63,498 bases of DNA from Candidatus Nitrotoga sp. HW29 (GTDB lineage Bacteria > Pseudomonadota > Gammaproteobacteria > Burkholderiales > Gallionellaceae): the NCBI RefSeq assembly GCF_924101635.2, contig NZ_CAKMAA020000024.1:1-63498 (forward strand), read 5' to 3'. Position numbers and translations under genes: made by a program. Below are positions 1 to 9,971 of this stretch, piece by piece (position 1 is the stretch's first letter; every line of letters starts with the position of its first letter). The notes under the pieces were generated by a model. It was not told the origin of the DNA, searched no databases, and saw only the letters and a program-made list of their open reading frames with translations.

Positions 1-38
1 AGCGCATGTACCCACACTCGTCGGTTGTCTGTAAACTT

Positions 39-48
39 TTAAAGAACA
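39..48 (-). promoter_or_regulatory. rrn antitermination boxA in rRNA leader
   Basis: The minus strand reads TGTTCTTTAA, close to the rrn boxA consensus TGCTCTTTA, about 30 bases downstream of the promoter -10. Bases 38-1 continue as an rRNA-type leader (ACAGACAACCG...GTGTGGGTAC). NusB, encoded at 11606, is one of the proteins that binds boxA in the antitermination complex. Confidence 0.7.
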
Positions 49-74
49 GGCTGCCGTAGCAACGAGAGGGGCGC

Positions 75-102
75 ATTATACAGAGCAAATAACGATGGTC
101 AA
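75..102 (-). promoter_or_regulatory. Strong sigma70 promoter of an rRNA operon reading leftward
   Basis: On the minus strand there is a -35 box TTGACC (97-102), a 16-base spacer and a perfect -10 box TATAAT (75-80). A GC-rich discriminator (GCGCCCCTC) follows, and A/T-rich UP-like sequence lies upstream at about 103-135. This architecture is typical of growth-rate and stringently controlled rRNA promoters. With the boxA just downstream it implies a 16S gene beginning beyond the left edge; the rRNA itself is not in the window. Confidence 0.8.
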
Positions 103-426
103 GCATTTTTTTGTTTAACGCGAAAAATAAACTTTTCAGGTTTGTAAAGTACGATAGATCCGTAATCTACCCGGAGCTAATATAAACTTACGAGTGGACA
201 TTAAAACACACTACCGGTCTATGCAGCTGCATTGCACTTTAAAATTAGACTCTTACTTGACAGCATAAACACACTGGAAGTTCTATCGTTTTTGTGCCAT
301 GATCAACTGCGGTCTCCTGAATTGAAGGTTAGTTTTGCAATGACGGACTGCAATATATGCGGATATTTTTACATTATTTAAAAACTGACGAACCAGAGAT
401 TCTGGCCTTTTTGAATTACATTAAAA

Positions 427-1032
427 ATGAAAATTTTACATAGTAAAGATTACATAGCAAATAAGTGTGGAATATTCACGGAAGTCGCTAATGACATATA
501 TTCGACTCCTTTTTGGACGCCTGAGTATTGTGCGGATCTTATTAAGGAGTTAGATTCGAGACCGGAATTATTTTATGCGCACAACCCAGATGGATACTCC
601 GCTTCCGAGCTTAACCTTTATAATTTAAGCAGAATATTTTCAATAGACATTTGCAAGCAAATTATGAACAAATGTCTCCCTTCTCTTCTCTATGTATTCC
701 CACTGCTAAATATTCTAGGGTTTACCTCTCCCTATTTTGTACGTTATGGACCAAATGATGTAAAGAATATGAAACTACATCATGACGTCTCTCTGGTATC
801 AATGCTTGTAAAGCTCAATGACGACTTCACTGGGGGCGATCTTGTTTTTCCTCGGCAAGATTACAATAATAAAAACCTTCCTGTTGGACATGCTCTTTTT
901 TGGCCGGGGCAAGTTACGCACCCTCATCAAGTTCTTGACGTAACATCTGGAACTAAATTCTCATTAACTGTTTGGGCATGGCCCGTTCCATGGACTTCTG
1001 AATATGGGATTGCAGTTGAAGAATTAAAATAA
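427..1032 (+). CDS. 2OG-Fe(II) oxygenase (prolyl-4-hydroxylase-like)
   Basis: This 201-residue protein carries the signature of a non-heme iron, 2-oxoglutarate-dependent dioxygenase. The HxD iron ligands are H118 and D120 (LHHDVS), the distal histidine is probably H167 in HPHQVLDV, and K177 ten residues later could bind the 2-oxoglutarate carboxylate. A GGDLVFP turn (136-142) matches the double-stranded beta-helix core. The substrate cannot be read from sequence; the family hydroxylates proteins or small molecules. The gene is A/T-rich compared with its neighbours and stands alone between the rRNA promoter and a long non-coding stretch, which suggests an acquired gene. No signal peptide is visible, so it is probably cytoplasmic. 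Confidence 0.75.
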   Translation: MKILHSKDYIANKCGIFTEVANDIYSTPFWTPEYCADLIKELDSRPELFYAHNPDGYSASELNLYNLSRIFSIDICKQIMNKCLPSLLYVFPLLNILGFTSPYFVRYGPNDVKNMKLHHDVSLVSMLVKLNDDFTGGDLVFPRQDYNNKNLPVGHALFWPGQVTHPHQVLDVTSGTKFSLTVWAWPVPWTSEYGIAVEELK

Positions 1033-2008
1033 CGCAGACCCAATCTCGAAGCTCTCCTCTTGCTGCTGGTTGCTTTACATTTCATAAGTTCTAGAGAGAC
1101 GCTGATTACTTCAAAATTTCACGGAATTGCACTCGTAACAAATTAATTTTCAAATGTGTGAAATTTTTAAACGCGAATTAATCAATGCTTCCCTAGTTTG
1201 ATCTTGTCTGATCCAGTTCAATTCCGATAAGCGACCACAGCACTTTTCCAATTTCTCTCAAATTACCTGTCTACGCCACTTTACCCAGTTCGTTCAAGTC
1301 TAAGAACGAGAACCTCGGACTTATTCCTTGCCCACCCATAAACCGGCTATCGTCCTGAAAGCCAGAGTTCAATCAATTTACGCAGAAAGTAAACGCGCCT
1401 GAACAAACTTTACTCAACCCGCCCGCCAGATCAGTACGCATTCAGGCTGACTCAATATATCAAGCACCTGCGGAACGCCTTATCCAAAGCTAGCGCAGGG
1501 TTAGAAGGACAAGCCCGCGCCATAAAGTTCTACTGGCCTGGTGATTGGACCATTTCTTGATTCAGAATTTTTAGCATACTGACAATCTGATGCTCGGGAT
1601 CTTACGCAAAGTCGAATATTTGAGATTTAAGTTACATCACTTCAGTTTGCCGGGTTGCGGTCTTGCAGCTTCAGCCAGAATAGTGACGAACACCTCCGGG
1701 CGTAAGTCTTCAAGGTTACCCACATCGTTGGCGGCCACATCCTGATTTGTAATATTTACGACCAACAAAATACTGATAAATAAAAAACCCTTATGCTTTT
1801 TTAAAGAATGAAATGATTATATTTAAGGTAAAATAAAAATTATCTGGAATAAAATATAATGACATTACATTTTATAAATAATGGCTTACATATTTATCGC
1901 TGTTTAAATATATCAAAAATATCCGCATAAATTTGCAAGCCCCTTTAGTTTTACAAATGAGTGATTATTTACTCTAATTGATAACGAACATAGAAGAATC
2001 TGCTCAAC
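1033..2008. other. 976-base region without an intact gene
   Basis: No credible full ORF was found on either strand. On the minus strand about 1640-1800 can be read as a roughly 46-codon open stretch ending in ...EAARPQPGKLK, with no start codon; it may be the tail of a lost gene. Bases 1770-2008 are very A/T-rich and probably hold the tyrS promoter, but no box is clear enough to call. Confidence 0.4.
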
Positions 2009-3205
2009 ATGGCCTTAAATGAAACAATAAACGAGATCAAACGTGGTTGCGACGAACTGCTGTTGGAAACTGAATTAAATCACAAATTGGCATTGGGTCG
2101 TCCTTTGCGCATCAAGGCTGGGTTTGATCCAACCGCACCGGATTTGCATCTTGGGCATACTGTATTGCTCAACAAAATGCGGCAGTTACAAGAGCTTGGT
2201 CACCATGCGCTATTTTTGATTGGCGATTTTACCGGCATGATAGGAGATCCGACTGGCAAAAATACGACTCGCCCCCCGCTATCACGCGAACAAGTATTAG
2301 AAAATGCGGAAAGTTACCGCGAGCAAGTATTCAAGGTGCTGGATCCGGATAAAACCGAAATTGTTTTTAATTCTACGTGGATGGACAAATTTAGTGCGGC
2401 TGACTTAATTAAGCTGGCAGCTACCCATACTGTTGCGCGTATGCTGGAACGCGATGATTTTGGAAAACGCTACAAGAACAGTCAAGCAATCGCCATCCAT
2501 GAATTTATTTATCCCTTAATACAGGGTTACGATTCTGTTGCGCTTAAAGCTGACCTGGAATTAGGTGGTTCAGATCAGAGATTCAATCTGCTCATGGGGC
2601 GCGAGCTGCAAAAACATTATGGACAACCTCCACAGTGCGTGCTTACCATGCCATTATTGTTAGGATTGGATGGGGTAAACAAGATGTCCAAGTCCCTTGG
2701 TAATTACATCGGCATCAACGAGCCACCTCAGGAAATGTTTGGTAAATTAATGTCGGTTTCAGATAAATTGATGTGGTGTTATCTGGAGTTGCTGTCATTT
2801 GAGTCTATGAGTACCATTGCCAAGTGGCGGACAGAGGTAGAGCACGAACGTAATCCACGCGATATCAAAGTGTTGCTGGCGCAAGAAATAGTCACGCGCT
2901 TCCATAGCCGAGCCGCATCCGAAAAGGCGTTAGCTGAATTCGAGGCGCGTTTCAAACAGGGCGTACTACCGGAAGATATGCCGGAAATAACGATTTCTGT
3001 CAGTACAGGGATTATTGGTATTGCTCAACTACTCAAGCAGGCTGGGTTGGTAGAAAGTACATCGGAAGCCCTGCGTATGATTACGCAGGGTGCAGTAAAA
3101 CTGGATAGCGAACGGGTAATCGACAAAGCCCTGCAACTACAAACGGGGAGTGTGGTAGTAGCTCAGGTAGGCAAGCGCAAATTTGCGCGAGTAACGATAA
3201 GCTAA
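2009..3205 (+). CDS. tyrS: Tyrosyl-tRNA synthetase
   Basis: This cytoplasmic class I aminoacyl-tRNA synthetase charges tRNA-Tyr with tyrosine using ATP. At 398 residues it has the HIGH-type motif HLGH at 47-50, the KMSKS loop exactly as KMSKS at 225-229, and a C-terminal S4-like RNA-binding domain from about 335 to the end. The length and the N-terminal style ([16 protein letters not shown]) fit the TyrZ-type subgroup common in betaproteobacteria. It starts with ATG after an A/T-rich region and ends 21 bases before the convergent folB. Confidence 0.96.
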   Translation: MALNETINEIKRGCDELLLETELNHKLALGRPLRIKAGFDPTAPDLHLGHTVLLNKMRQLQELGHHALFLIGDFTGMIGDPTGKNTTRPPLSREQVLENAESYREQVFKVLDPDKTEIVFNSTWMDKFSAADLIKLAATHTVARMLERDDFGKRYKNSQAIAIHEFIYPLIQGYDSVALKADLELGGSDQRFNLLMGRELQKHYGQPPQCVLTMPLLLGLDGVNKMSKSLGNYIGINEPPQEMFGKLMSVSDKLMWCYLELLSFESMSTIAKWRTEVEHERNPRDIKVLLAQEIVTRFHSRAASEKALAEFEARFKQGVLPEDMPEITISVSTGIIGIAQLLKQAGLVESTSEALRMITQGAVKLDSERVIDKALQLQTGSVVVAQVGKRKFARVTIS

Positions 3206-3226
3206 ATTAGGTATTTGATTTTAGTT

Positions 3227-3589
3227 TCAGCTTGACTTAGCCTGCCTGCGTTCAATGCTGATGCCCACCATACGGCTGTCACGTATGGCATTTAATTTGG
3301 CAACACTAACCTTGACCCATGGCACGTTAAAGTCGACAAGCAAAATCTGGGCTATACGTTCGGCCAGTGCTTCTAGCAGGTTAAAGTGATGGTTGCTTAG
3401 CGCGCTTTGGATATGACGTACAATTTCGGAGTAATCAAGTGCATCGTGTATATCGTCACTCTGACAGGCGCGCGCATTTGGCAAGGCAATTTCCATATCT
3501 AGCTGCAAAGTTTGCGGAACACGCTTTTCCCATTCGTATACACCAATGAGCGTTTCAACTTTGAGTTCGCGTAAAAAAATAATGTCCAT
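3227..3589 (-). CDS. folB: Dihydroneopterin aldolase
   Basis: The enzyme converts 7,8-dihydroneopterin to 6-hydroxymethyl-dihydropterin and glycolaldehyde in folate biosynthesis. The 120-residue length and the N-terminus (MDIIFLRELKVETLIGVYEWEKR) fit the FolB family, including the conserved early Glu/Gly-Val-Tyr-Glu-Trp segment and a later LLEALAERIA helix. It is divergent from plsY and convergent with tyrS. Confidence 0.93.
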   Translation of the reverse strand: MDIIFLRELKVETLIGVYEWEKRVPQTLQLDMEIALPNARACQSDDIHDALDYSEIVRHIQSALSNHHFNLLEALAERIAQILLVDFNVPWVKVSVAKLNAIRDSRMVGISIERRQAKSS

Positions 3590-3682
3590 GAAAAAGCTAT
3601 TTAAAGTTTGATTGGCTTGGCGTCTGCTTGTTTAACAAATACAAAAAAGAGTTTGCCCCTAGCGCATTTTAAGGTATTTCAA

Positions 3683-4297
3683 ATGAAAATCTTGAGTTTT
3701 ATTGTGTGTGCTTATTTATTGGGATCAGTTTCTTTCGCGGTAATAATGAGCCGATTATTTGTATTACCCGATCCACGCACTTACGGTTCGCATAACCCGG
3801 GTGCGACCAATGTGCTCCGTAGTGGCAACAGATGGGCAGCAATATTGACCTTATTGGGTGATGCAGCGAAGGGCTGGCTGGCAGTATGGGTGGCTCAACA
3901 TTTCGAGCCACAAGATGGCAATTCGCTGCTGGTTGCAGCAGTAGCGCTGGCAGTATTTCTTGGCCACCTTTTTCCTATATTCCTGCACTTCAAAGGCGGC
4001 AAGGGCGTGGCTACTGCATTAGGTATACTGCTGGCACTTAATGTGTGGTTAGGGTTGGCGGTATTGACAACCTGGATATTGGTAGCATTGGTATTTCGTC
4101 TATCGTCACTGGCAGCATTGCTGGCGGCCGTAGGTGCGCCTGTCTATGCTATGGCATTGGCTTTGCCACCTGAGTACATATTCACATTGGTGGGAATCTC
4201 GTTATTGTTGTTTTGGCGCCACAAAAGTAACATTCAGAATTTATTAGCAGGCACGGAAAGCCGCATTGCCAAGAAGAAAGACAGTCATTCGGAATAA
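3683..4297 (+). CDS. plsY: Acyl-phosphate:glycerol-3-phosphate acyltransferase
   Basis: This inner-membrane enzyme acylates glycerol-3-phosphate from acyl-phosphate, the first step of phospholipid synthesis. The 204-residue form starts at 3683, where an AAGG-type ribosome site precedes ATG and the product begins [19 protein letters not shown]. An upstream ATG at 3608 would add 25 residues that look unlike the family. Conserved loops are visible: [14 protein letters not shown] (glycerol-phosphate site) and [10 protein letters not shown]. Several hydrophobic helices agree with the multi-pass topology. It is divergent from folB, and its 3' end overlaps the 3' end of tsaD by 13 bases. Confidence 0.94.
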   Translation: MKILSFIVCAYLLGSVSFAVIMSRLFVLPDPRTYGSHNPGATNVLRSGNRWAAILTLLGDAAKGWLAVWVAQHFEPQDGNSLLVAAVALAVFLGHLFPIFLHFKGGKGVATALGILLALNVWLGLAVLTTWILVALVFRLSSLAALLAAVGAPVYAMALALPPEYIFTLVGISLLLFWRHKSNIQNLLAGTESRIAKKKDSHSE

Positions 4298-5307
4298 TTG
4301 AATTGCTGCAAATCCCAGCGCGGCCTGACATTGAAACGGCAATCACTTTTCATCTCGTGCTCCTGCAGACGTAAGACTGCGGCAAAGGCGATCATGGCAC
4401 CGTTATCAGTGCAAAACTCAAGATCCGGGTAGTACACGCGAAAGCCGTTTTTGCTGGCCGCTTCGTTTAGTTGCACACGAAGATGTTGGTTTGCACCTAC
4501 CCCGCCAGCGATCACTAATTGATTAAGTCCAGTTTGTTTTAGTGCAGCCAACGACTTGCTAGCCAGCACCTCCACGATTGCCTCTTGCGTTGCACAAGCA
4601 ATATCGGCTCGAGTTTGTTCATCTAGTGTGTGTTGACGAGTTAGGGTTAATACCGCTGTCTTCAGTCCGCTGAAACTGAAGTCCAGATTGCCGCTATGTT
4701 GCATGGGGCGCGGCAAATGGAATCGACCGGATCGACCTTGATTTGCCAGTTTAGCCAGTTCGGGACCTCCGGGGTAGCAAAGACCAAGAAGCTTGGCACT
4801 CTTATCGAAAGCTTCACCCGCGGCATCGTCCAATGTTTCCCCTAATAAAGTATATTTGCCCACATCGTCTACGCGCATAAGCTGGGTATGCCCACCGGAA
4901 ACTAATAGCGCGATAAAAGGAAATTTCAATGTGGCGTCAGATAACAGCGGGGACAACAAATGGCCTTCCAAATGATGAATGCCCATGGCCGGAATATTCA
5001 GCGAATACGCAAGCGAACAAGCGATACTTGCGCCTACTAATAATGCACCGGACAAACCCGGGCCTTGGGTATACGCAATGGCGTTCAAATCTTGCAGGCG
5101 ACATCCGGCTTCTTCGGCTACCAATCGTATCAAGGGAAGCATGCGGCGGATGTGATCGCGTGACGCCAATTCCGGTACTACGCCGCCGTATTCATTATGC
5201 ATGGCCACCTGTGTATGCAGTGCATGCGCTAACAATCCACGCTCGGCGTGATAGATGGCGACACCGGTTTCATCGCACGAGCTTTCAATACCCAAAATCA
5301 GTTTCAT
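4285..5307 (-). CDS. tsaD: tRNA t6A37 threonylcarbamoyltransferase TsaD
   Basis: TsaD (formerly Gcp/YgjD) transfers threonylcarbamoyl to A37 of ANN-decoding tRNAs together with TsaB and TsaE. The 340-residue product has the ASKHA start [15 protein letters not shown], the metal-binding HxxxH within HHLEGH (111-116), and the later GGVGAN motif with CTDNGAM near the C-terminus. Its length is standard. It converges on plsY with a 13-base overlap. Confidence 0.96.
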   Translation of the reverse strand: MKLILGIESSCDETGVAIYHAERGLLAHALHTQVAMHNEYGGVVPELASRDHIRRMLPLIRLVAEEAGCRLQDLNAIAYTQGPGLSGALLVGASIACSLAYSLNIPAMGIHHLEGHLLSPLLSDATLKFPFIALLVSGGHTQLMRVDDVGKYTLLGETLDDAAGEAFDKSAKLLGLCYPGGPELAKLANQGRSGRFHLPRPMQHSGNLDFSFSGLKTAVLTLTRQHTLDEQTRADIACATQEAIVEVLASKSLAALKQTGLNQLVIAGGVGANQHLRVQLNEAASKNGFRVYYPDLEFCTDNGAMIAFAAVLRLQEHEMKSDCRFNVRPRWDLQQFNYSE

Positions 5308-5601
5308 AGTGACAGTTATTTATCAATGAGGACATATTGTAGCGTTTGCGTGGCCCAGTAATATCCGCTAGATTGCAAAAGTTGCATAACTCCTGGCTGG
5401 AATTACTGAATTAATTATCTGAATTTTCATGTCTCGGCTAGTGCTTAAATATTGGCACTTAAATACTGGCACTTGGGGTTGGCGCTTGAAAAAATCAAAT
5501 AAAATTATTGTAAGACCGCTACTGAATATTTGGGAAAACCGCTATTATCGCGCATATAGTACATGCAACACCTTGTTTGATAACTTTATTCTAAAACAAA
5601 G

Positions 5602-6081
5602 ATGATAACTACACATAAATTATCACTGTCAGTGCAATATGCGGCCACAGGAACAAATTTGCCCACACGTCAGCAATTTCGTCGTTGGATAAAGACAACT
5701 TTACAACGCGATGTGCAAATCGTGCTGCGTATCGTCGATGAAATAGAAGGGCATGCGCTGAACAAAAAATTTCGCGGCAAGAATTACGCAACTAACGTAC
5801 TGACGTTTGGATATGCGGATACCGATCCGTTGCCTAATAATACCAATTTACTCTATGGCGATATCGTAATCTGCACGCCAGTGGTAGAACACGAAGCACG
5901 CGAGCAACACAAGGATTTGCAAGCTCACTACGCTCACCTCGCCATCCATGCCGCCCTTCATTTGCAAGGTTATGACCACGAAAATGAACAGGATGCCGCT
6001 GTAATGGAAGCGCTGGAAACCAAATTACTGACAAAATTAAAGTATGTTGATCCTTACAAAGCTATAGAAAGCAAAGCCTGA
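5602..6081 (+). CDS. ybeY: Endoribonuclease YbeY (rRNA maturation factor)
   Basis: YbeY is a single-strand endoribonuclease for 16S rRNA 3' maturation and ribosome quality control. The zinc site is visible as H116, H120 and H126 in HAALHLQGYDH, and the conserved RGKNYATNVLTFGY segment lies at about 58-71. At 159 residues it is normal size. In many proteobacteria it sits with phoH and a CBS transporter; here it stands alone before glyA. Confidence 0.93.
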   Translation: MITTHKLSLSVQYAATGTNLPTRQQFRRWIKTTLQRDVQIVLRIVDEIEGHALNKKFRGKNYATNVLTFGYADTDPLPNNTNLLYGDIVICTPVVEHEAREQHKDLQAHYAHLAIHAALHLQGYDHENEQDAAVMEALETKLLTKLKYVDPYKAIESKA

Positions 6082-6202
6082 TTTAAAACAGCTTAAGAAG
6101 TAAAACGCAACACATATGCCCATGCAGTTGTAGCAAGTTTGTTCCCGTCCAACGTGATAAAATACACACCTTCCCTTTTCACCGACCTATTGGAAACCCG
6201 TC

Positions 6203-7474
6203 ATGTTCTCTAGCAAAAATACTATCGCTCATAGCGATCCAGAATTATGGACAGCGATCCAGAATGAAAATCGCCGACAGGAAGATCATATTGAGTTGAT
6301 CGCTTCCGAAAATTACACCAGCCCGGCAGTGATGGAAGCGCAGGGCAGTAAGCTGACTAACAAGTATGCCGAAGGGTATCCCGGAAAACGCTACTACGGC
6401 GGCTGCGAATATGTGGACGTGGTGGAACAGTTGGCAATTGATCGCGTAAAGGCATTATTCGGTGCGGCGTATGCCAATGTGCAGCCACACTCCGGCTCTC
6501 AAGCCAATCAAGCAGTATATCTGTCGGTGCTCAAACCGGGCGACACCATCCTCGGTATGTCGCTCGCGCATGGCGGCCATCTGACTCATGGCGCTTCTGT
6601 AAATTTGAGTGGCAAGTTGTATCACGCCGTTGTTTACGGCCTCAACGAAAAAGAAGAGATTGACTACGACGCAGTGGAAAAACTGGCTCAGGAACATAAG
6701 CCCAAGATGATCGTCGCCGGCGCTTCCGCCTATGCGCTGGTGATCGACTGGAAGCGCTTCCGCGCCATCGCCGACAGCGTGGGCGCCTATTTGTTCGTGG
6801 ACATGGCTCATTACGCCGGACTTGTGGCAGCGGGTTATTATCCCAACCCGGTGGGTATCGCTGATTTTGTTACCAGCACCACCCATAAAACTCTGCGTGG
6901 CCCGCGTGGCGGTATTATCTTGGCTAAGGCAGAATTTGAAAAAGTGCTTAATTCCGCGATATTCCCTGGTGTACAGGGCGGCCCATTAATGCATGTAATC
7001 GCCGCCAAAGCCGTGGCATTTAAAGAAGCGATGAGCAAGGAATTCAAGGGATACCAGAAACAGGTCATCGATAACGCCCGTGTGATGGCTAAAGTACTAC
7101 AAGAACGCGGCCTGCGCATTGTATCCGGACATACCGACTGCCATATGTTCCTGGTGGATCTACAATCCAAGCAAATTACCGGCAAGGATGCCGAAACGGC
7201 GCTAGGGCGTGCGCATATCACAGTAAACAAAAACGCCATTCCTAACGACCCGCAAAAACCATTCGTTACCAGTGGCATTCGCATCGGCAGCCCGGCAATG
7301 ACCACGCGCGGCTTTAAAGAATTGGAAGCGGAGAAACTGGCGCACCTGATTGCAGACGTACTGAATGCGCCGAATGATGATACGGTGATTAACCGCGTAA
7401 CTGAAGAGGTGAAACAGCTGTGCGTAAAATTTCCAGTATATGCTCACAATAACAAAAGAAGGAAAGATGATTAA
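6203..7474 (+). CDS. glyA: Serine hydroxymethyltransferase
   Basis: This PLP enzyme interconverts serine plus tetrahydrofolate with glycine plus methylene-THF, the main one-carbon source. The PLP lysine is K229 in [13 protein letters not shown]. The [11 protein letters not shown] segment (96-106) and VDMAHYAGL (199-207) are canonical. The 423-residue length is slightly longer than usual, with a lysine-rich C-terminal tail (HNNKRRKDD). It is followed after 93 bases by nrdR and the ribD cluster, a common order in betaproteobacteria. Confidence 0.97.
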   Translation: MFSSKNTIAHSDPELWTAIQNENRRQEDHIELIASENYTSPAVMEAQGSKLTNKYAEGYPGKRYYGGCEYVDVVEQLAIDRVKALFGAAYANVQPHSGSQANQAVYLSVLKPGDTILGMSLAHGGHLTHGASVNLSGKLYHAVVYGLNEKEEIDYDAVEKLAQEHKPKMIVAGASAYALVIDWKRFRAIADSVGAYLFVDMAHYAGLVAAGYYPNPVGIADFVTSTTHKTLRGPRGGIILAKAEFEKVLNSAIFPGVQGGPLMHVIAAKAVAFKEAMSKEFKGYQKQVIDNARVMAKVLQERGLRIVSGHTDCHMFLVDLQSKQITGKDAETALGRAHITVNKNAIPNDPQKPFVTSGIRIGSPAMTTRGFKELEAEKLAHLIADVLNAPNDDTVINRVTEEVKQLCVKFPVYAHNNKRRKDD

Positions 7475-7567
7475 TCAAAGCCGGGGTATTACGATTCTTT
7501 GTTCGTTTCGTGATGCCTCAATTTCATTTTTTCGATTATCGTTTCCCGCTTTTCGTTCTTTAATCCT

Positions 7568-8047
7568 ATGAAATGCCCTTTTTGCAAAGGCCCCGACACT
7601 CAAGTGGTGGACACTCGCGAAAGCGAAGAAGGCGATAGTATCCGCCGCCGTCGCCGCTGCCTGTCTTGTGAAAAACGCTTCACCACCTATGAAACGGTCG
7701 AGTTGCGAATGCCACAGGTAGTCAAGCAAAACGGTATGCGCACCGAATTCGATGTAGAAAAGTTGGGTACAGGTTTTCATCGTGCGTTGCACAAACGCCC
7801 GGTTCCTACAGAACTGGTGGATGCAGCCATCGATCATGTGACCCAAAGCGTGTTCGCTCTCGGCGAACGCGAGATCGGTTCACGGCAAATCGGTGAGATG
7901 GTCATGAAGGAATTGTTGAAACTGGACAAGGTGGCCTACATTCGCTTCGCTTCAGTGTACAAGAGCTTTCAGGATGTGAGAGAGTTTTCCGAGGCAGTTG
8001 AAGCGGTTCGCAAAGCGCCTACAAAATACAAATCGCAAGCGAGTTAA
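7568..8047 (+). CDS. nrdR: Transcriptional repressor NrdR
   Basis: NrdR is a nucleotide-sensing repressor of ribonucleotide reductase genes. The N-terminal zinc ribbon has C3/C6 and C31/C34, with an Arg-rich stretch (26-30) between the pairs. An ATP-cone follows from about 46 to 136. At 159 residues it is typical. It begins the run nrdR-ribD, with only two bases between its stop and the ribD start, so the two are probably co-transcribed. Confidence 0.96.
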   Translation: MKCPFCKGPDTQVVDTRESEEGDSIRRRRRCLSCEKRFTTYETVELRMPQVVKQNGMRTEFDVEKLGTGFHRALHKRPVPTELVDAAIDHVTQSVFALGEREIGSRQIGEMVMKELLKLDKVAYIRFASVYKSFQDVREFSEAVEAVRKAPTKYKSQAS

Positions 8048-8049
8048 AC

Positions 8050-9162
8050 ATGCCGTCCCCGCAAGATAGCGTGTGGATGGCTAAAGCGTTGCAGCTGGCA
8101 GAGCGCGGCCTGTATACCACCAGCCCCAATCCAAGAGTCGGTTGTGTGCTGGTACGCGATGACAAGATTGTGGGAGAGGGTTGGCACCAGTATGCTGGTG
8201 AACCCCATGCAGAAGTGCATGCTTTGCGCGCAGCCGGAGAAGCGGCACGCGGTGCAACTGCTTACGTTACGCTGGAACCCTGCAGCCATCAGGGCAGAAC
8301 GCCCCCTTGCGCCGATGCGTTGATTGATGCAGGTGTGGCACGCGTAGTAGCGGCAACACAGGATCCTAATCCGCAGGTGGCGGGACAAGGTATCGCAAAA
8401 TTACGCGCCGCGGGTATCGAAGTTGAGTGCGGATTAATGGAAATTGCGGCACGTGAATTAAACATCGGGTTTTTTTCCCGTATGACGCGCAGCTTACCCT
8501 GGCTACGCAGCAAGATTGCCACGAGTCTGGATGGACGCACGGCATTGAATAATGGTACAAGCCAGTGGATTACCGGCGCAGCCGCACGGCAAGATGTGCA
8601 ACACTGGCGCGGACGCTCATGCGCGATCCTTACCGGCATCGGCACGGTGCTGACTGATGATCCGCAGCTTAATGTGCGTGAACAAAAACTGGAGGCTTCT
8701 GGGATAAAAACCATACGTCAGCCATTGCGTGCGGTATTGGATAGCCAACTGCAATTGCCCCTAACGGCACGCATCCTGCGTGATGGCAATGTAGTGATTT
8801 ACACTGCCACACCCGATTTACAGAAAATGGCCGCACTCAAAAAATTGGGTGTACGCGTAGTCGTGTTGCCGGATATTTCGGGGCGTGTAGATCTAATTGC
8901 GATGCTACGCGATCTGGCTGCAAGCGGCTGCAACGAAGTACTGGTAGAAGCCGGTAGCATATTAAATGGCGCACTACTCCAGGCGGAACTGGTGGATGAG
9001 TTGATCCTTTATATAGCACCGCAGTTGCTGGGAGATAAAGCGCGCGGTATGGCGCAACTGGGTGAATTAACAATGCTGGACCAACGCATAGAACTGGAAT
9101 GGCAAGATGTGCGTAATGTCGGCAAGGATTTGCGTATCCTGGCACGCGTGCAGCCTATATAA
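8050..9162 (+). CDS. ribD: Bifunctional pyrimidine deaminase/reductase
   Basis: RibD carries out the second and third steps of riboflavin biosynthesis. The N-terminal deaminase has the zinc site HAE (H53, E55) and the two cysteines C78 and C87 in PCSHQGRTPPC. The C-terminal reductase domain (about 147-365) includes SLDGRTALNNGTSQWITG and a VEAGSILNGALL turn. The 370-residue length is normal. The start overlaps a tight junction with nrdR, and a hairpin lies 30 bases after the stop. Confidence 0.96.
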   Translation: MPSPQDSVWMAKALQLAERGLYTTSPNPRVGCVLVRDDKIVGEGWHQYAGEPHAEVHALRAAGEAARGATAYVTLEPCSHQGRTPPCADALIDAGVARVVAATQDPNPQVAGQGIAKLRAAGIEVECGLMEIAARELNIGFFSRMTRSLPWLRSKIATSLDGRTALNNGTSQWITGAAARQDVQHWRGRSCAILTGIGTVLTDDPQLNVREQKLEASGIKTIRQPLRAVLDSQLQLPLTARILRDGNVVIYTATPDLQKMAALKKLGVRVVVLPDISGRVDLIAMLRDLAASGCNEVLVEAGSILNGALLQAELVDELILYIAPQLLGDKARGMAQLGELTMLDQRIELEWQDVRNVGKDLRILARVQPI

Positions 9163-9191
9163 ATGAATATTTATGGGCATACATCACGTAA

Positions 9192-9216
9192 AAATAACCG
9201 CTCACCGCGGTTATTT
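9192..9216 (+). terminator. Hairpin after ribD
   Basis: A perfect 10-bp stem (9192-9201 with 9207-9216) and a 5-base loop are followed by a short A/T-rich run (ATTTGC). It is a probable weak intrinsic terminator or attenuator between ribD and ribE. No FMN-riboswitch core was recognised in this gap. Confidence 0.5.
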
Positions 9217-9375
9217 ATTTGCTGATTGATTAGACGACACTCACATCAGTCATGCGAAATAAAAATATAATATTCTAGACAAATTTAATTGGGTTAATTA
9301 TGCAAACCAAACATCAACGGAAAGAAATGTTGACCTGCACTAAATTGCATGCACCCCACGAAATCAGAATACACC

Positions 9376-9966
9376 ATGTTTAGTGGCATCATCGCAGATG
9401 TGGGTATCATTGAATGCACGGAAGACCGTGATGGGGGTCTGACTCTCTCCATAATCACTCGTGCGCTCGGCATGGAGGACGTACGGCTCGGCGACAGCAT
9501 CGCTGTGAACGGCGTGTGCCTGACTGTCGTAAAAATTGAAGGGAATCGTTTCAGCGTCAATGTGTCGCGCGAGACATTGAATTGTACGGTTGGACTAATT
9601 AAGGGTGTTCGTGTCAATCTGGAAAAAGCGCTGCGCTTGGCTGACCGGCTGGACGGGCATCTGGTGAGTGGCCATGTGGATGGCGTGGGCGAAGTAGTGG
9701 AATTCACCGATCTGCAAGAAAGCCGGAAGCTTGGCGTACGTGTACCGCAATCATTGGCAAAATACATTGCGGTAAAAGGTTCCATCACACTCAACGGGGT
9801 AAGCCTGACAGTGAATCAGGTTGAAGGTAATGTGTTCAACGTGAATTTAATTCCGTACACATTAGAGGTAACCACGCTGAACGAATTGCGTGCCGGCGAT
9901 AAAGTCAACGTGGAAATTGACCTTATCGCGCGTTACGTTGAACGTATTATGCAGGCACGAGGTTAA
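9376..9966 (+). CDS. ribE: Riboflavin synthase alpha chain
   Basis: The enzyme dismutates two 6,7-dimethyl-8-ribityllumazine molecules to riboflavin. The ATG at 9376 gives the family start MFSGIIADVG and 196 residues; the upstream ATG at 9349 would add nine unusual residues. Two tandem lumazine-binding domains are visible. Each has an internal SVNGVCLTV-like or LNGVSLTV motif (the second at about 138-145) and a paired GHVDGVGE segment (about 98-105). It ends five bases before ribB. Confidence 0.96.
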   Translation: MFSGIIADVGIIECTEDRDGGLTLSIITRALGMEDVRLGDSIAVNGVCLTVVKIEGNRFSVNVSRETLNCTVGLIKGVRVNLEKALRLADRLDGHLVSGHVDGVGEVVEFTDLQESRKLGVRVPQSLAKYIAVKGSITLNGVSLTVNQVEGNVFNVNLIPYTLEVTTLNELRAGDKVNVEIDLIARYVERIMQARG

Positions 9967-9971
9967 TAAAT

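Noticed and set aside
4929-5309. 126-residue plus-strand ORF inside tsaD
   Set aside because: Lies antisense to a clear tsaD with all motifs; composition and lack of a ribosome site mark it as a shadow.
9163-9375. FMN riboswitch upstream of ribE
   Set aside because: The conserved FMN-aptamer segments are absent; only a simple hairpin is seen.
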